Source of the DNA: Micropterix aruncella
Lineage: Eukaryota > Arthropoda > Insecta > Lepidoptera > Micropterigidae
Direction: 5' to 3'
NCBI GenBank assembly: GCA_944548615.1
Contig: OX155961.1
Span: 25,554,469 to 25,618,468, forward strand
DNA length: 64,000 nt
The notes beneath the pieces were generated by a model. That model was not told where the DNA came from. It worked only from the letters and a program-made list of their open reading frames with translations, and did no database searches. Within the stretch, counting starts at the first letter, position 1. Each line of letters opens with the position of its first letter. Shown here piece after piece: positions 1 through 8,893 of this stretch. The translations under genes were made by a program, and so were the position numbers.

Positions 1-691
1 AATAAACTTTTACAATCCACGAAAGTTAAACGAGTGTCTCTCTTTCCGTCCTCAACTTTGCGCATTAGCCGGACGATTCCTCAGCATGAAGGCGACACCT
101 GCGACTGCCTAATTATTCAGACTTTCCAGAAGCGCGTAAGAGTGTACACCGGGAAAGCTTGTAGAACGTGGATGAATGAATAACGAGTGAAAAACCCTGC
201 ACTCCATCCACTGTAGTAACTAGAGATGTCCTTTAAATAAAGTTTCTAATATTACAATAATCGAATGACGCTATATTGTTGTAAAAAAAATTACATGGGT
301 ATATATATATAACTAGAGCTGTCCACTACAACGGGCAAATCCGTTACCTCACGAAGCTAGCTAATTTAAAAAAAAAACATGGCACGTTTTTAGCCAAATT
401 TGAATAGCTAACTCTTCGGCCCTTCGTTGTACGAAAAAGTCGTGGAGAAAGAAGTTGTAGAAATTTTACTATTTTATTTTCAACTGTTTAAATCGCAGTT
501 TCTTTATATCGCACCTTTAGAAAATAAAAAAACGAAATTCGAAATTTTAAATTCTTCCATCTGTCAAGTAGCTCGTCTTGTCCGTTATTTCCCTTGAAAT
601 AATAAGTATTCGAGTGATTTTACGTGTAAATAAGGATGATTGCTTAATTTTTGAGATAATTGGATGAAGGGTGAGCGTTACTAGTTGTAAA
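1..691. other. AT-rich stretch, no gene recognised
   Basis: No open reading frame with a recognisable domain is seen. It holds a 40-bp fragment of the GC-rich retroposon family (listed separately). It also holds the first copy of a 40-bp direct repeat (about 492-531) whose second copy lies at about 1048-1089; both contain the motif CTTTATATCGCAC followed by TTTAGAAAATAAAAAA. The minus-strand reading frame over 547-798 is best explained as the shadow of the candidate plus-strand exon at 692-801. Confidence 0.5.
311..352 (+). repeat. 5' end fragment of the GC-rich retroposon family
   Basis: The segment reads AACTAGAGCTGTCC and then ACTACAACGGGCAAATCC, followed by GTTACCTCACGAAG. This matches, with substitutions, the 5' terminus shared by the larger copies at 27.7, 39.5, 58.6 and 62.4 kb. 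Only the first 40 or so bases are present, so it is a relic or a short independent fragment. Confidence 0.6.
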
Positions 692-801
692 ATGGACCCA
701 ACTAAACCTACTTCTCTTTCCGCAAGTGAGAGACATCTATCATTCTCGTTTGTTACACCAAAGCATTCCCGAATCCCACCAAGGGAGTCCTTCGTCACGA
801 T
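692..801 (+). CDS. Candidate first coding exon of an unidentified gene
   Basis: An ATG at 692 in a good context (preceded by AAA, followed by G) opens 36 codons. They run to a textbook splice donor: the exon ends ACGAT and the intron starts GTAAGTGG at 802, leaving phase 2. The predicted peptide is Ser/Thr/Pro-rich and basic (it contains SFSFVTPKHSRIPPRESF), with no domain I recognise. Continuing past the donor gives a stop at once, as expected for an exon read into an intron. The sequence upstream is AT-rich and could be 5' UTR. No second exon could be assigned in the window. A chance ORF next to a chance donor is possible. Confidence 0.3.
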
Positions 802-2429
802 GTAAGTGGCTTTTATAATTATTTACTTTATAATCATCTATTTAATCAATTCTAAAAAGAATATCAAACAAAACTATCAAATATTTCAAAATATTGAATT
901 TTTACATATTTTATGTTTCCTTCATTGTAAATAATCCATTTAGGTTAAAGGTAAACATTCCAACTAATAGGAAAGAGCTGACTGCTTCCTTTCATTGATG
1001 TGAGGGCATGTCACGCATTTAGTTTTAATTTTTCAGCTGAATATTATTGATCGCAGCTTCTTTATATCGCACATTTAGAAAATAAAAAAATATGATACGT
1101 AACGAAACTTATGGTTATTGATCGTGCAAGATTACTGTGCAAGTTAGCACTATCACAGTATCCTTATTAATATAGCCACCCACTGTATTTTATGTACATA
1201 CAGGCATTTATACTCCCTTCCTGAAAGTCTGTATCTACGTTCAAGATTACAACTCGTAAACGTATCGCCGTAAATGTAAACCGACGTCGAGGAGGTGATC
1301 CAATTAATAAGTTGGTTGAGAGGAGAATGTATGGTTTCATCGGCGTCTCGTGAACTTAGTTTTAATTAAAGGAAACAGCAATAAAGGAATATAACTTTGC
1401 GGGCGAAACAAACATCTAGCTGAGGTTGGTTGATTAAAATCTTTTAACGTGTTACCGAGTTTCAACCGAGTATCTAACAATAACTAGGACGTGTAAAGCG
1501 AATTTTGCTGAGGAAAATAAATCTATGATGACAGCGGAGGTAGTAAAGTTCTTAGCCTAACAATAAAATATACTGTATCAATAAGCTTTACGCTTTGATT
1601 AGTTTTGTTATATAACACGCGATAAACGTTTGTTTAAATTAGCGTAGAATTAGATTATAATTCAGAACTGTAGTTAAAATGAATTGAATTGGAACAATTA
1701 AGTCATGTCGTATGTATATTCGCGGTGTGGCGACGCAAGTCAGTCTCTCGCCGTTCACCAGGCATGCGGCGACGATAGAGGCGGACGCTGCGACCCGGCT
1801 GCTCCCGCCGTTATTCACACTACTTCATACACCCCACTATAGGTTATTAGTAACCTCAAGCATGCCCAGACAGTAAGCTGGACACATCGGACGCCCCAAG
1901 GGAGCGTTTTTACACTCGTTGGGTAGATCAAGGTACGTACAGAATGTGAGCACCCATGCCGGTCATTGGGGTCGATTCTGCAACCACGCCTGCTTATATA
2001 CGTACGCCTGTGTATACGCGTATCACTGCTTATACACGGCTTTGCTGTTAACGAAATCGTTTAAATTGGTATTCTCCAACACTCTTGTCAACAGCACATC
2101 TGCGGAACGATGACGTCATACATATGCGTCATAGTACCAACACAATATTAATAAATTCGGAGATTTTACCAATTTTTAGATTATATAATGAAATATATAA
2201 AAAAACATTACAAAAAATATAGATATTTATAAGAATATCAACATCAAATAAAACAAAAATCCGTGGGAATTGCCATATTTTGGTTTTTATCGAGTTGCAA
2301 CACTTGCTCTGTCTCAATCCAAATGACAGCCGTAGGTATGAGCACTTCAAATTAGAAATAACCGGTTACCTTGTTTTATCATCATCATCGATATAGCTTT
2401 TTGCAATTTAATCGCAAGGGATGCATATG
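802..2429. other. Non-coding stretch, possibly intronic
   Basis: No domain-bearing frame is visible. If 692-801 is an exon, this is its intron. A GC-richer patch (about 1730-1860) stands out from the AT-rich surroundings and could be a promoter or 5' UTR. It has an initiator-like TCAGTC near 1739 and a donor-like CAGTAAGC near 1870, but neither is decisive. At 2111 there is a TGACGTCA palindrome, a CRE-type site, which may be fortuitous. Confidence 0.35.
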
Positions 2430-3159
2430 CAGTAGCGGCGCTAGGGGGAAGGGGGGGGGGGGGGGCGGTGGAGGCGGTCCGCCCCGGGTGCCAAGCGCAC
2501 CAAGGGGTGACAGTGGCTCTGCGCTTGCGTCCGCCAGGCGTCCGTATAAGCCAACGTATCCAAATAGTAGAAAGCGCTACTTCTTATGCAATTAGAAAAT
2601 GTGAGGACTTGGATATTTCAATGGAAAGAAAAAGGAGGAGGAAATTAGAAGCCAGAGACGCTGGAATAACATTGCAAGAAGAGCTGCAGAGATCAATGTT
2701 GGAATGTCTTGATAGATTTCACAAAGAACTTTATCATCGTTACAGAGCAATGGATGTCTCGTAACATTTGGTGTTGTGCAGCCTAAAGCTCTTCTTTCAT
2801 CAACAGAAGAGGAACTTCGTGATATAGTTCAAAATTTGACGAAAATGTATGCTGAATTTTCTGGGGAGGATATTGTTTTTGAGATTGCTAGGCTGCGTCG
2901 GCACTTGGAAGCCGCCAGCATCTCTTCCCAAGTGGCGGTCAAGTGGACAACCTTAAAGTTCCTGAGGTTTATTGTAAAATGGGACTATTCTGAGTATGTT
3001 CCGAGTCTGGGGCTCTGTCTAAGAATTTTCTTAACCATTTGCGTTTCGGGCTTCATGTGAAAGGAGCTTTTCAAAACAAGTTTAGTATTTATTATTTTAT
3101 TTTGGAGGGTGCCCAATAGAGAACCGCCCCGGTTGCTAACCTATGTAGCGCCGCCACTG
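2430..3159 (+). mobile_element. Internally deleted hAT element with TIRs and 8-bp TSD
   Basis: The left end starts CAGTAGCGGCGCTA and the right end is TAGCGCCGCCACTG, giving a 14-bp inverted repeat with one mismatch. The 8 bases outside each end are TGCATATG (2422-2429) and TGCAAATG (3160-3167), a one-mismatch 8-bp target duplication as expected for hAT transposons. The inside keeps a C-terminal piece of a hAT transposase of the ZMYM/ZBED-like type, with its N-terminal two thirds missing. A long G run follows the left end. At 730 bp it is a deleted, non-autonomous copy. Confidence 0.8.
2595..3060 (+). pseudogene. hAT transposase C-terminal remnant
   Basis: The translation shows the region before and into the dimerisation domain of ZMYM1-like hAT transposases: a helix with LQEELQRSMLECLDRFHKEL, then QPKALLSSTEEEL, then a stretch containing IARLRRHLEAA and a segment with LRFIVKWD and LCLRIFLTICVS. 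In intact relatives a SCERSFS-type motif follows; here the frame ends in GFM and a stop instead. A frameshift near 2755-2770 separates the two halves. There is no DDE catalytic portion. The family assignment is from remembered hAT C-terminal patterns, not a search. Confidence 0.7.
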
Positions 3160-3224
3160 TGCAAATGTAGTGTCGCCAAATTACGCAACATCCCTTGCGG
3201 GATGCGCGCGCTACCGTCTCTTCT

Positions 3225-3640
3225 TTCCTAAAAACTTTCCACGACAAGGAGATCTACGGAGACATAAGACTCCGTACATCTAAATTAGAAGAAATATGTT
3301 TGCCAGGAATGTAAATAAGCCTTTTCAGAACAAAGAATTCTGAAGAAACATGTAGACACTGTAGATCTAAAATTTAATAAATATGTTTGTCAAGAATGCG
3401 GTCATGCCTTTTCACAACGAGAACATCTACAGGGACATGTCGACGCCGTACATCTAAAGTTAAAGAAATACATTTGCCAGGAATGTAGTCGTGCGTTTTC
3501 ACAACAAGGAAGTTTAAAGAATCATATAGATGCCGATACATCTAAAAGTGTAAAAATTCTCTTTTGCGGAATGCGGCCGTTCCTTCCCACTCAAAGGAAC
3601 TCTAAAGACACAAGACATATTTCATGTAGTCCTATAGAAT
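3225..3640 (+). pseudogene. Degraded C2H2 zinc-finger array
   Basis: Four finger-like units follow one another at about 85-bp spacing. The third is nearly perfect: CQECGHAF, then SQREHLQGHVDAVH (C-x2-C-x12-H-x4-H). It is followed by a linker and a fourth unit beginning ICQECSRAFSQQGSLKNH. The earlier units carry a stop and frame changes (CQECK then a stop; RQGDLRRH). A DNA-binding array of this kind normally acts in the nucleus as a transcription factor, but this copy cannot make one continuous protein. AT-rich sequence with AATAAA-like signals follows to about 3830, so a retrocopied 3' end is possible. It lies 65 bp from the hAT element. Confidence 0.65.
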
Positions 3641-4780
3641 TCGTCTTGTAGAATTGGGATCGTGTTCATAAGCAAAAGGTCGATCTATAATGGTATTCAG
3701 ATACAAATGGTGGAAAACCTGACCCTTATTAATGAAGATAGTTCTAGAGAATTTTATTTTTAATTATTATAAGCCATAAGATATGTTTTTACTAATATGT
3801 AAATAAATACAAATAATAAAAAAGGATATATGTTTTTGTACGCTCTCTACCGACATTACAATGAAAATGTTGTATGCTGTCTCTCTAATTTATGATTATG
3901 AATAATTAAAAATGTATGTAGGTACCTACATAATGTAATGAAGCAATTTAAAGAGCTAGTACCACCACTAATCTATTTCAATAGCGAAATTTATAATTTA
4001 TATGCGATGAATGTTAAAATTCATTTGTACACCGGTTATCATTGATAAATCACATCAGTGATATTCATTGGATAATAAGGAACTGCGTTTCTATGAATTG
4101 TGATCAAGCATTTTAATCGCCGTAAGCACCGTGTTTTATAAAATAAAGATATGCAAATATGATAAATGTAGCGCGAGTTTCACGACACTTGCCGTTCATT
4201 TGCTATAATGGATGTAATCAATGTAGTAATCTATAGAACAGAATAACTTTATTGAGGTAAAATAGCAAGAAACATTACATAAAGAAAATTACATTGCTTT
4301 TTGAAAATAAAAAAAATAATGCACAAATGGCGGACTTATCACTAAAGCGATATCTTACAGTAAACCATTTGTTAAATTAATTTTAAGATATATCAGCAAT
4401 TCTGCTGCCTGTCTGTAAACCTAATAATAATAATAATATGGCGTTACTTAGAGTAACTGGTTACTTTTCCGTATGCTTATCTCTCGGCCGGCTGTCACTT
4501 GTCGGTTTGGCGAGCTTGCTTCTTGCTTGTGTGCGGTAACAAAAGTAATCTAAAATGTCTCGAATGACTTTAATACACAAGGAGACGATTACGGAATATT
4601 TAGAGCGTAGATTTATGAACTCCCGCGCTGCCATATTGAAGGGATCGCTGGCATCACGCAATTGCCGACGATGCAAGCGGTCGTCTGCTCTGAAAAATAT
4701 AGGTCACAACACTAGTTAATCGCAGTCTGCTTTATCCTACATTCATTTACGATTTTTGGATCGCAATTTAATTAACAAAC
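3641..4780. other. AT-rich stretch, no gene recognised
   Basis: No domain-bearing frame is seen. The minus-strand frame over 4461-4676 (71 codons, starting MHRRQLRD) has no recognised domain. It lies just downstream of the candidate minus-strand exon at 4781-4860 and may be chance. A short (TAA)n run occurs near 4422. Confidence 0.4.
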
Positions 4781-4860
4781 CTTGCGAGGTACTCGTCGTA
4801 TTGTTCGAAGAACTCCATCGTTTCGATGCCCGCGTAAAGCTCATGAAACTCCATAATAAC
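4781..4860 (-). CDS. Candidate internal exon (26 codons) of an unidentified gene
   Basis: On the minus strand an 80-bp segment is flanked by an acceptor (TGTTTTTTAG before it) and a donor (CTCGCAAG then GTTTGT after it). In phase 0 it encodes an acidic, low-degeneracy peptide containing MEFHELYAG, then IETMEFFEQYDEYLA, with no stop. The codon use looks more like host coding sequence than the transposon debris around it. I do not recognise the protein. Partner exons could not be located: upstream would be at higher coordinates, where a CpG-rich block begins at about 5160. Confidence 0.35.
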
Positions 4861-4927
4861 CTAAAAAACAATGCAACCCCCGTATTAGGCAAAGAAGTTA
4901 CAGAAAAGGACAAATTTCCATTATTTA

Positions 4928-5008
4928 AAGCTTAAAATGTAGCGAACATACACTTTGAGAGCTATTTTTAAAGCTATGCAAAGCTTAAAATGTAGCGAAC
5001 ATACACTT
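4928..5008. repeat. 27-bp direct duplication
   Basis: The block AAGCTTAAAATGTAGCGAAC, followed by ATACACT, occurs at 4928-4954 and again at 4982-5008, separated by 27 bp. The copies are identical over their full length. It looks like a recent local duplication with no obvious function. Confidence 0.8.
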
Positions 5009-5159
5009 GTGTGAAAAACACAGGAATACACTCAAAACTATATTAAACACTGTGAAAATGATTTTACCAGTTTCAAAACACTTTACGGACACGAAAACTC
5101 GAAAATAGACGACTGAATTTAATATTTCGGCTCTCAACGCACCGCGAGAAACACGCAAA

Positions 5160-6023
5160 AAAGCAGCTGTTAAAATTCGCAGGGGTAGCCACGTGACTGC
5201 TCTGCGCGCATGCGCGAGATATGTCAAATGCTGCCTACAGAATAACATTTTTACACAGCTACGCGTATGTCGTCATCGTTACGCAGCCGTCCGTCTATTC
5301 GCAGACGGACGTCTGCCTAAGGAATACCATTTATGTGTCGTCCCTGCTTTTTCGCGTATCATACGCGACAAAGCAGACCTACGCGAAAAAGCAGTACGTC
5401 AAAATGCCTAGAGAATCGACCCCATTGTCTGCCGCTTCTCTGTTCTGTCTCTGCCTGCGCATTTGAACAGATGCGCGCGCCTCAGTCCAAGCTACAGTGC
5501 TATTCGAAGGACGGCCGCGGCGGCGCTGGAACCGCGTAATTACTGGCTTGTGCAGACAATACTAAAAACGCCTGAAAGCTCAATTCATCACGGGAACCGC
5601 ATTATTACAATTCGTCTGGAAAGCCCTAAAGCCCGAGTCGGAGAGGCAAACGCACTGGTACATAATTGGACAGACAAGTCGAGGAAAGTCTCATAGGTCA
5701 CGCCACCGGAACAGCCGCACGGAGAGACCAGCTGCGCGAGTCCTGGCCCAGCCGCTTCTACCCACTGCTCCGGGGTCTCCGAGTCGCTTCGTCGCCGCAC
5801 GGATTTGTATCCCCAGAGGAGAGCAGCGGCCCGCCGCATTTTACATAGTTGTGAGAGACCCAGATCATGATATTCCCCGCGCAAAGCTAATATAGCTAGC
5901 GGAAGACCTCACAGTGCCCGTCGACAGAAACACTGAGAGTCCAAGCGCCAGTTGTCATTTTGCAACGCCCGCGAGCAGTCGTTTCCTGAGCCGCATTTCA
6001 ATCGGCCAACTTTTTCTTCATTG
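5160..6023. promoter_or_regulatory. CpG-rich block ending in a strong + strand splice donor
   Basis: This stretch is markedly richer in GC and CpG than its neighbours and contains only short overlapping frames on both strands without domains. Near its right edge, TTTTTCTTCATT is followed by GTAAGTGG (GT at 6024), a near-consensus donor, so 5900-6023 could be a non-coding first exon. On the other side lies the candidate minus-strand exon at 4781-4860, so a bidirectional promoter is one reading. There is no TATA box or transcript evidence. Confidence 0.3.
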
Positions 6024-6588
6024 TAAGTGGATTATCGCACCTTGCGCGCAGTTTGCTTACACTTCTTTCATCTGGTGACTATCGTTTACAGGCCTTTATA
6101 AAATGATTTTTACTTTTTGAATATTAAACCAATGGTAGGGCGATTATTACGAGCTTATTTCTATTAAACTAAGAATTAGGTAACTTTAGAGCAGCATTCG
6201 CTTCCTTGGCGGTAGCATTGTTTATAATAATGATAATAAAAAACTTTATTTTAAATAAAAAAGGCGAGCTTATTGCCTTGCAGCAATGTCTATCAGCTAA
6301 CCTATAGCTTAAGACTGCGCCGACCATAATTCACGTGCCCTAAATAGGTATTTAACGCAGCACACCGGTTGGCGCCAATCGTCGCGACGATATGGCGCGT
6401 CGAATATCGTCGCCTAAACAAAAGTACAGTGTAAGTCAAAATTAGATATTTTACAGAAAAAGCAGAAAACTGAGTCATTGTTAACTATTTCGTCTTATAT
6501 TATATTTATATTTAACTATATCACAGTAATTTATATAAACGATATCATAATTATTTGAATACAGGTCTCTGATTGTGCGGTTATGAGG
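6024..6588. other. Non-coding, possibly intron start
   Basis: AT-rich, with no recognised domain in any frame. A CpG-rich patch (about 6360-6415) contains GTCGCGAC and several CGTCG or TCGTCG motifs. Confidence 0.4.
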
Positions 6589-6712
6589 CGGGGCCGTCCA
6601 CATATTACGTAATCACGTTTTTGGGATTTTCTACCCCCCCCCCCTCCCACATGTTTACAGACGTAATCTGCGGCCTTACCCCCCCCCCCCCCCAAGATTA
6701 CGTAATCAACCG
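6589..6712 (+). mobile_element. Fragment of a MITE with GGGGCCGTCC end
   Basis: It begins GGGGCCGTCCACATATTACG, the style of end found in insect MITEs that start GGGGCCGTCC and carry ACGTAA motifs, and then has two C runs (about 6638-6647 and 6679-6693). The unit AGATTACGTAATC follows the second run and is an inverted match to ATTACGTAATC near the start. A matching right end (GGACGGCCCC) was not found, so this is a partial copy. Confidence 0.45.
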
Positions 6713-6746
6713 AATTTGTGTAAAATGTGAAAATTCGTGAACGTGA

Positions 6747-7137
6747 AAAAAGTAGATAAGATATTTCACTCCAACCATCGTTTCAAGCTTTGGATATTAG
6801 AAGACTTTTTGTACAGGAGATTATATAAATTCAACATGGAAACCAAGTTAAAACTTATCTGAAAGTTTTTTTCATATAGGCCTTTGTTACTAAGAAAAAA
6901 AAACTTGAAGAACTGAATTTTAAAAATAAAACCCGCTTTTTGTCGGTAACCTTGACCTCAACAAAAAAAGTCATGTATAACTTTAAACTCAATTTCTCAT
7001 ATTGAACAATATTCGGTACACTAAATCATCAAAATAAAAAAAAAACTGTTTAATTTTTAAAAAGTAGATACGATATTTCACACCAACTATCGTTTCACGC
7101 TTTGGATATTAGAAGACTTTTTGGACAGGAGATTATT
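6747..7137. repeat. Pair of 80-bp direct repeats
   Basis: The blocks at about 6747-6827 and 7058-7137 match closely. Both contain AAAAGTAGATA, GATATTTCAC, CTTTGGATATTAGAAGAC and ACAGGAGATTAT. They are about 311 bp apart and separated by AT-rich sequence. They are probably subterminal repeats or a local duplication inside an unrecognised element; no coding content is seen. Confidence 0.7.
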
Positions 7138-7317
7138 AGATTATTTGGACAGGAGATACGTAACATTTGAAACCCTTCCAGAGAGTAACTCCCTTTATTG
7201 AGGGTGTATTTACAGGACTGGCAATGAATCTCTTATGGTTTACGTGCTAAGTTCATTTAGTTGTTTTGGACTACCCCGAACATCCTAATATATTATAAAT
7301 ACATACAAGAAAGTAAT

Positions 7318-7613
7318 TTGTTTTGTTTGTTTGTTTGTTTGTACTCTTTATTGTGAAATTTCACAATGGGCGGGTTTATTATCATACGACAATCTCTTAC
7401 AACCAACCCTAATATGAAGTGTTTATATGTATGTGTGCATGTAACATGTGTGTAAGTGTGTGTCTTGTTATGGCATTCGGCCGACAGAATTGAAAATGAA
7501 ATTCCGTTAGTTTTATCCCAATGGAAAATAGTGACCCAGCCGGGAATCGAACCCGGATCCTTACAATGTAAGATCAGGTGACCTAACCTAACACTTGGGC
7601 CGAAGTTTACCAA
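7318..7613 (-). mobile_element. tRNA-derived SINE
   Basis: Read on the minus strand, the head at about 7613-7545 has a tRNA-like B box (GGGTTCGATTCCCGGC). An A-box-like segment lies upstream (CCCAAGTGTTAGG). A body of about 200 bp follows, ending in a (CAAA)n-type tail, which appears as TTTG repeats at 7318-7341 on the plus strand. A related copy in the same orientation lies at 19621-19890. SINEs of this type are transcribed by RNA polymerase III from the internal boxes and mobilised by a LINE. The tail type suggests an RTE or CR1-like helper, which is inference. Confidence 0.75.
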
Positions 7614-8893
7614 CCCCTTCGTTTTTCATTTTTCATTTAAGTACTGTCAAATATTACTATGTATCACACATCAATATCGAAAATCCATCGATATCGATAG
7701 TGAGGCGTGGCCGGGGATAGCGATCTCTATATCTTGTGCGAGGGAGAAAAGTGATGTGCTGTCGTGCTCGCACGTTTTACGACCCGGAATGTCAGGAGCG
7801 ATTGCGACCACTATAGTGCCAAAAGATTATCTTCTAGCCCGGGCATCAAAAAAGACTTGAAAAAGACTTAACACAATGCACAAGACAGTAGAAGGATCAG
7901 TAAAATAACAGCAAAAGAGTCAGTTTTTCTTTATTGTATACGTTATTATGACTCATTGAGGAGGAAATAACGGTATCCATTGCCTTAAACGCTTACACTT
8001 TATTTGTGATGCATATTTAAAAGCAACAATATATAAAATCCGTAAAATAAGAATTTTAAGCAATATGAAGTCACACGAAATCACTGATCAATGAGAGCGT
8101 TTAAGTCCGGATAGGAAACCTCCAAAAAACAACCGGAGGTACCGTAATTATAATATTATCTTTAATAATATCCTAATTTACATAAGTATAATCATATACA
8201 TAAAAAAAATATGATGACTCAGATGAAAAACACCGTCCAGAAATCTGCATGGCCATGCACCTCGCCCGAGTGGTATGTCAGTAGGTACATGGAAAAAATG
8301 TGAAAAAGAATGTTAAAAACAGAAAATATCGAAATAACATATTGCGGCGCCAGTTAAGATATTCGTAAGAATTTATAATCTGGTATCTCTCTGGGGTATC
8401 TAATGTGGTATCTCTTTGACTTTGTAGATACCCAGAAAAATGTAATTTACAAAAAAGTGATGACTTCAGATTTTATTTATTTTGATTAGGAATTAAATCA
8501 AAACAATGAAATTCTGCATCGTAGAACAAAATATTAGGAAATTTTCTACAAGATTAATATTTTTTATAATATTTAAATGCATGCGGGAGGCCCATAAATT
8601 TGATCGCAAAATGTCAGTTTATCACTATTTGAGAGAGGTAGTCGCCTTAGATGATACCTGGAAAAGACCATATCTGAAGAATTTTAGTTTTATGAATTTT
8701 TAGAAAAATATAGGCATTATTATAAAAAAAGTTACAATTTACAATTTGGACAAAAAAGTTGCTCATTGCCTTGAACTGGCTTTAAACTGATTTAGAAAAT
8801 TTTCACATTGTTAAACATTTTTATTGTTACTAGTTTTTTTTGGTTTCGTAATCTTAACGGATTTTGTTTCCAATATTTTCCGTTTATTATTTT
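7614..8893. other. AT-rich stretch, no gene recognised
   Basis: No domain is recognised. The 65-codon plus-strand frame at 8506-8703 has no similarity I know. A self-complementary patch, ATCGATATCGAT, lies near 7688. The minus-strand polyadenylation signal for the transposase gene could be the AATAAA read from 8882-8887. Confidence 0.4.
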
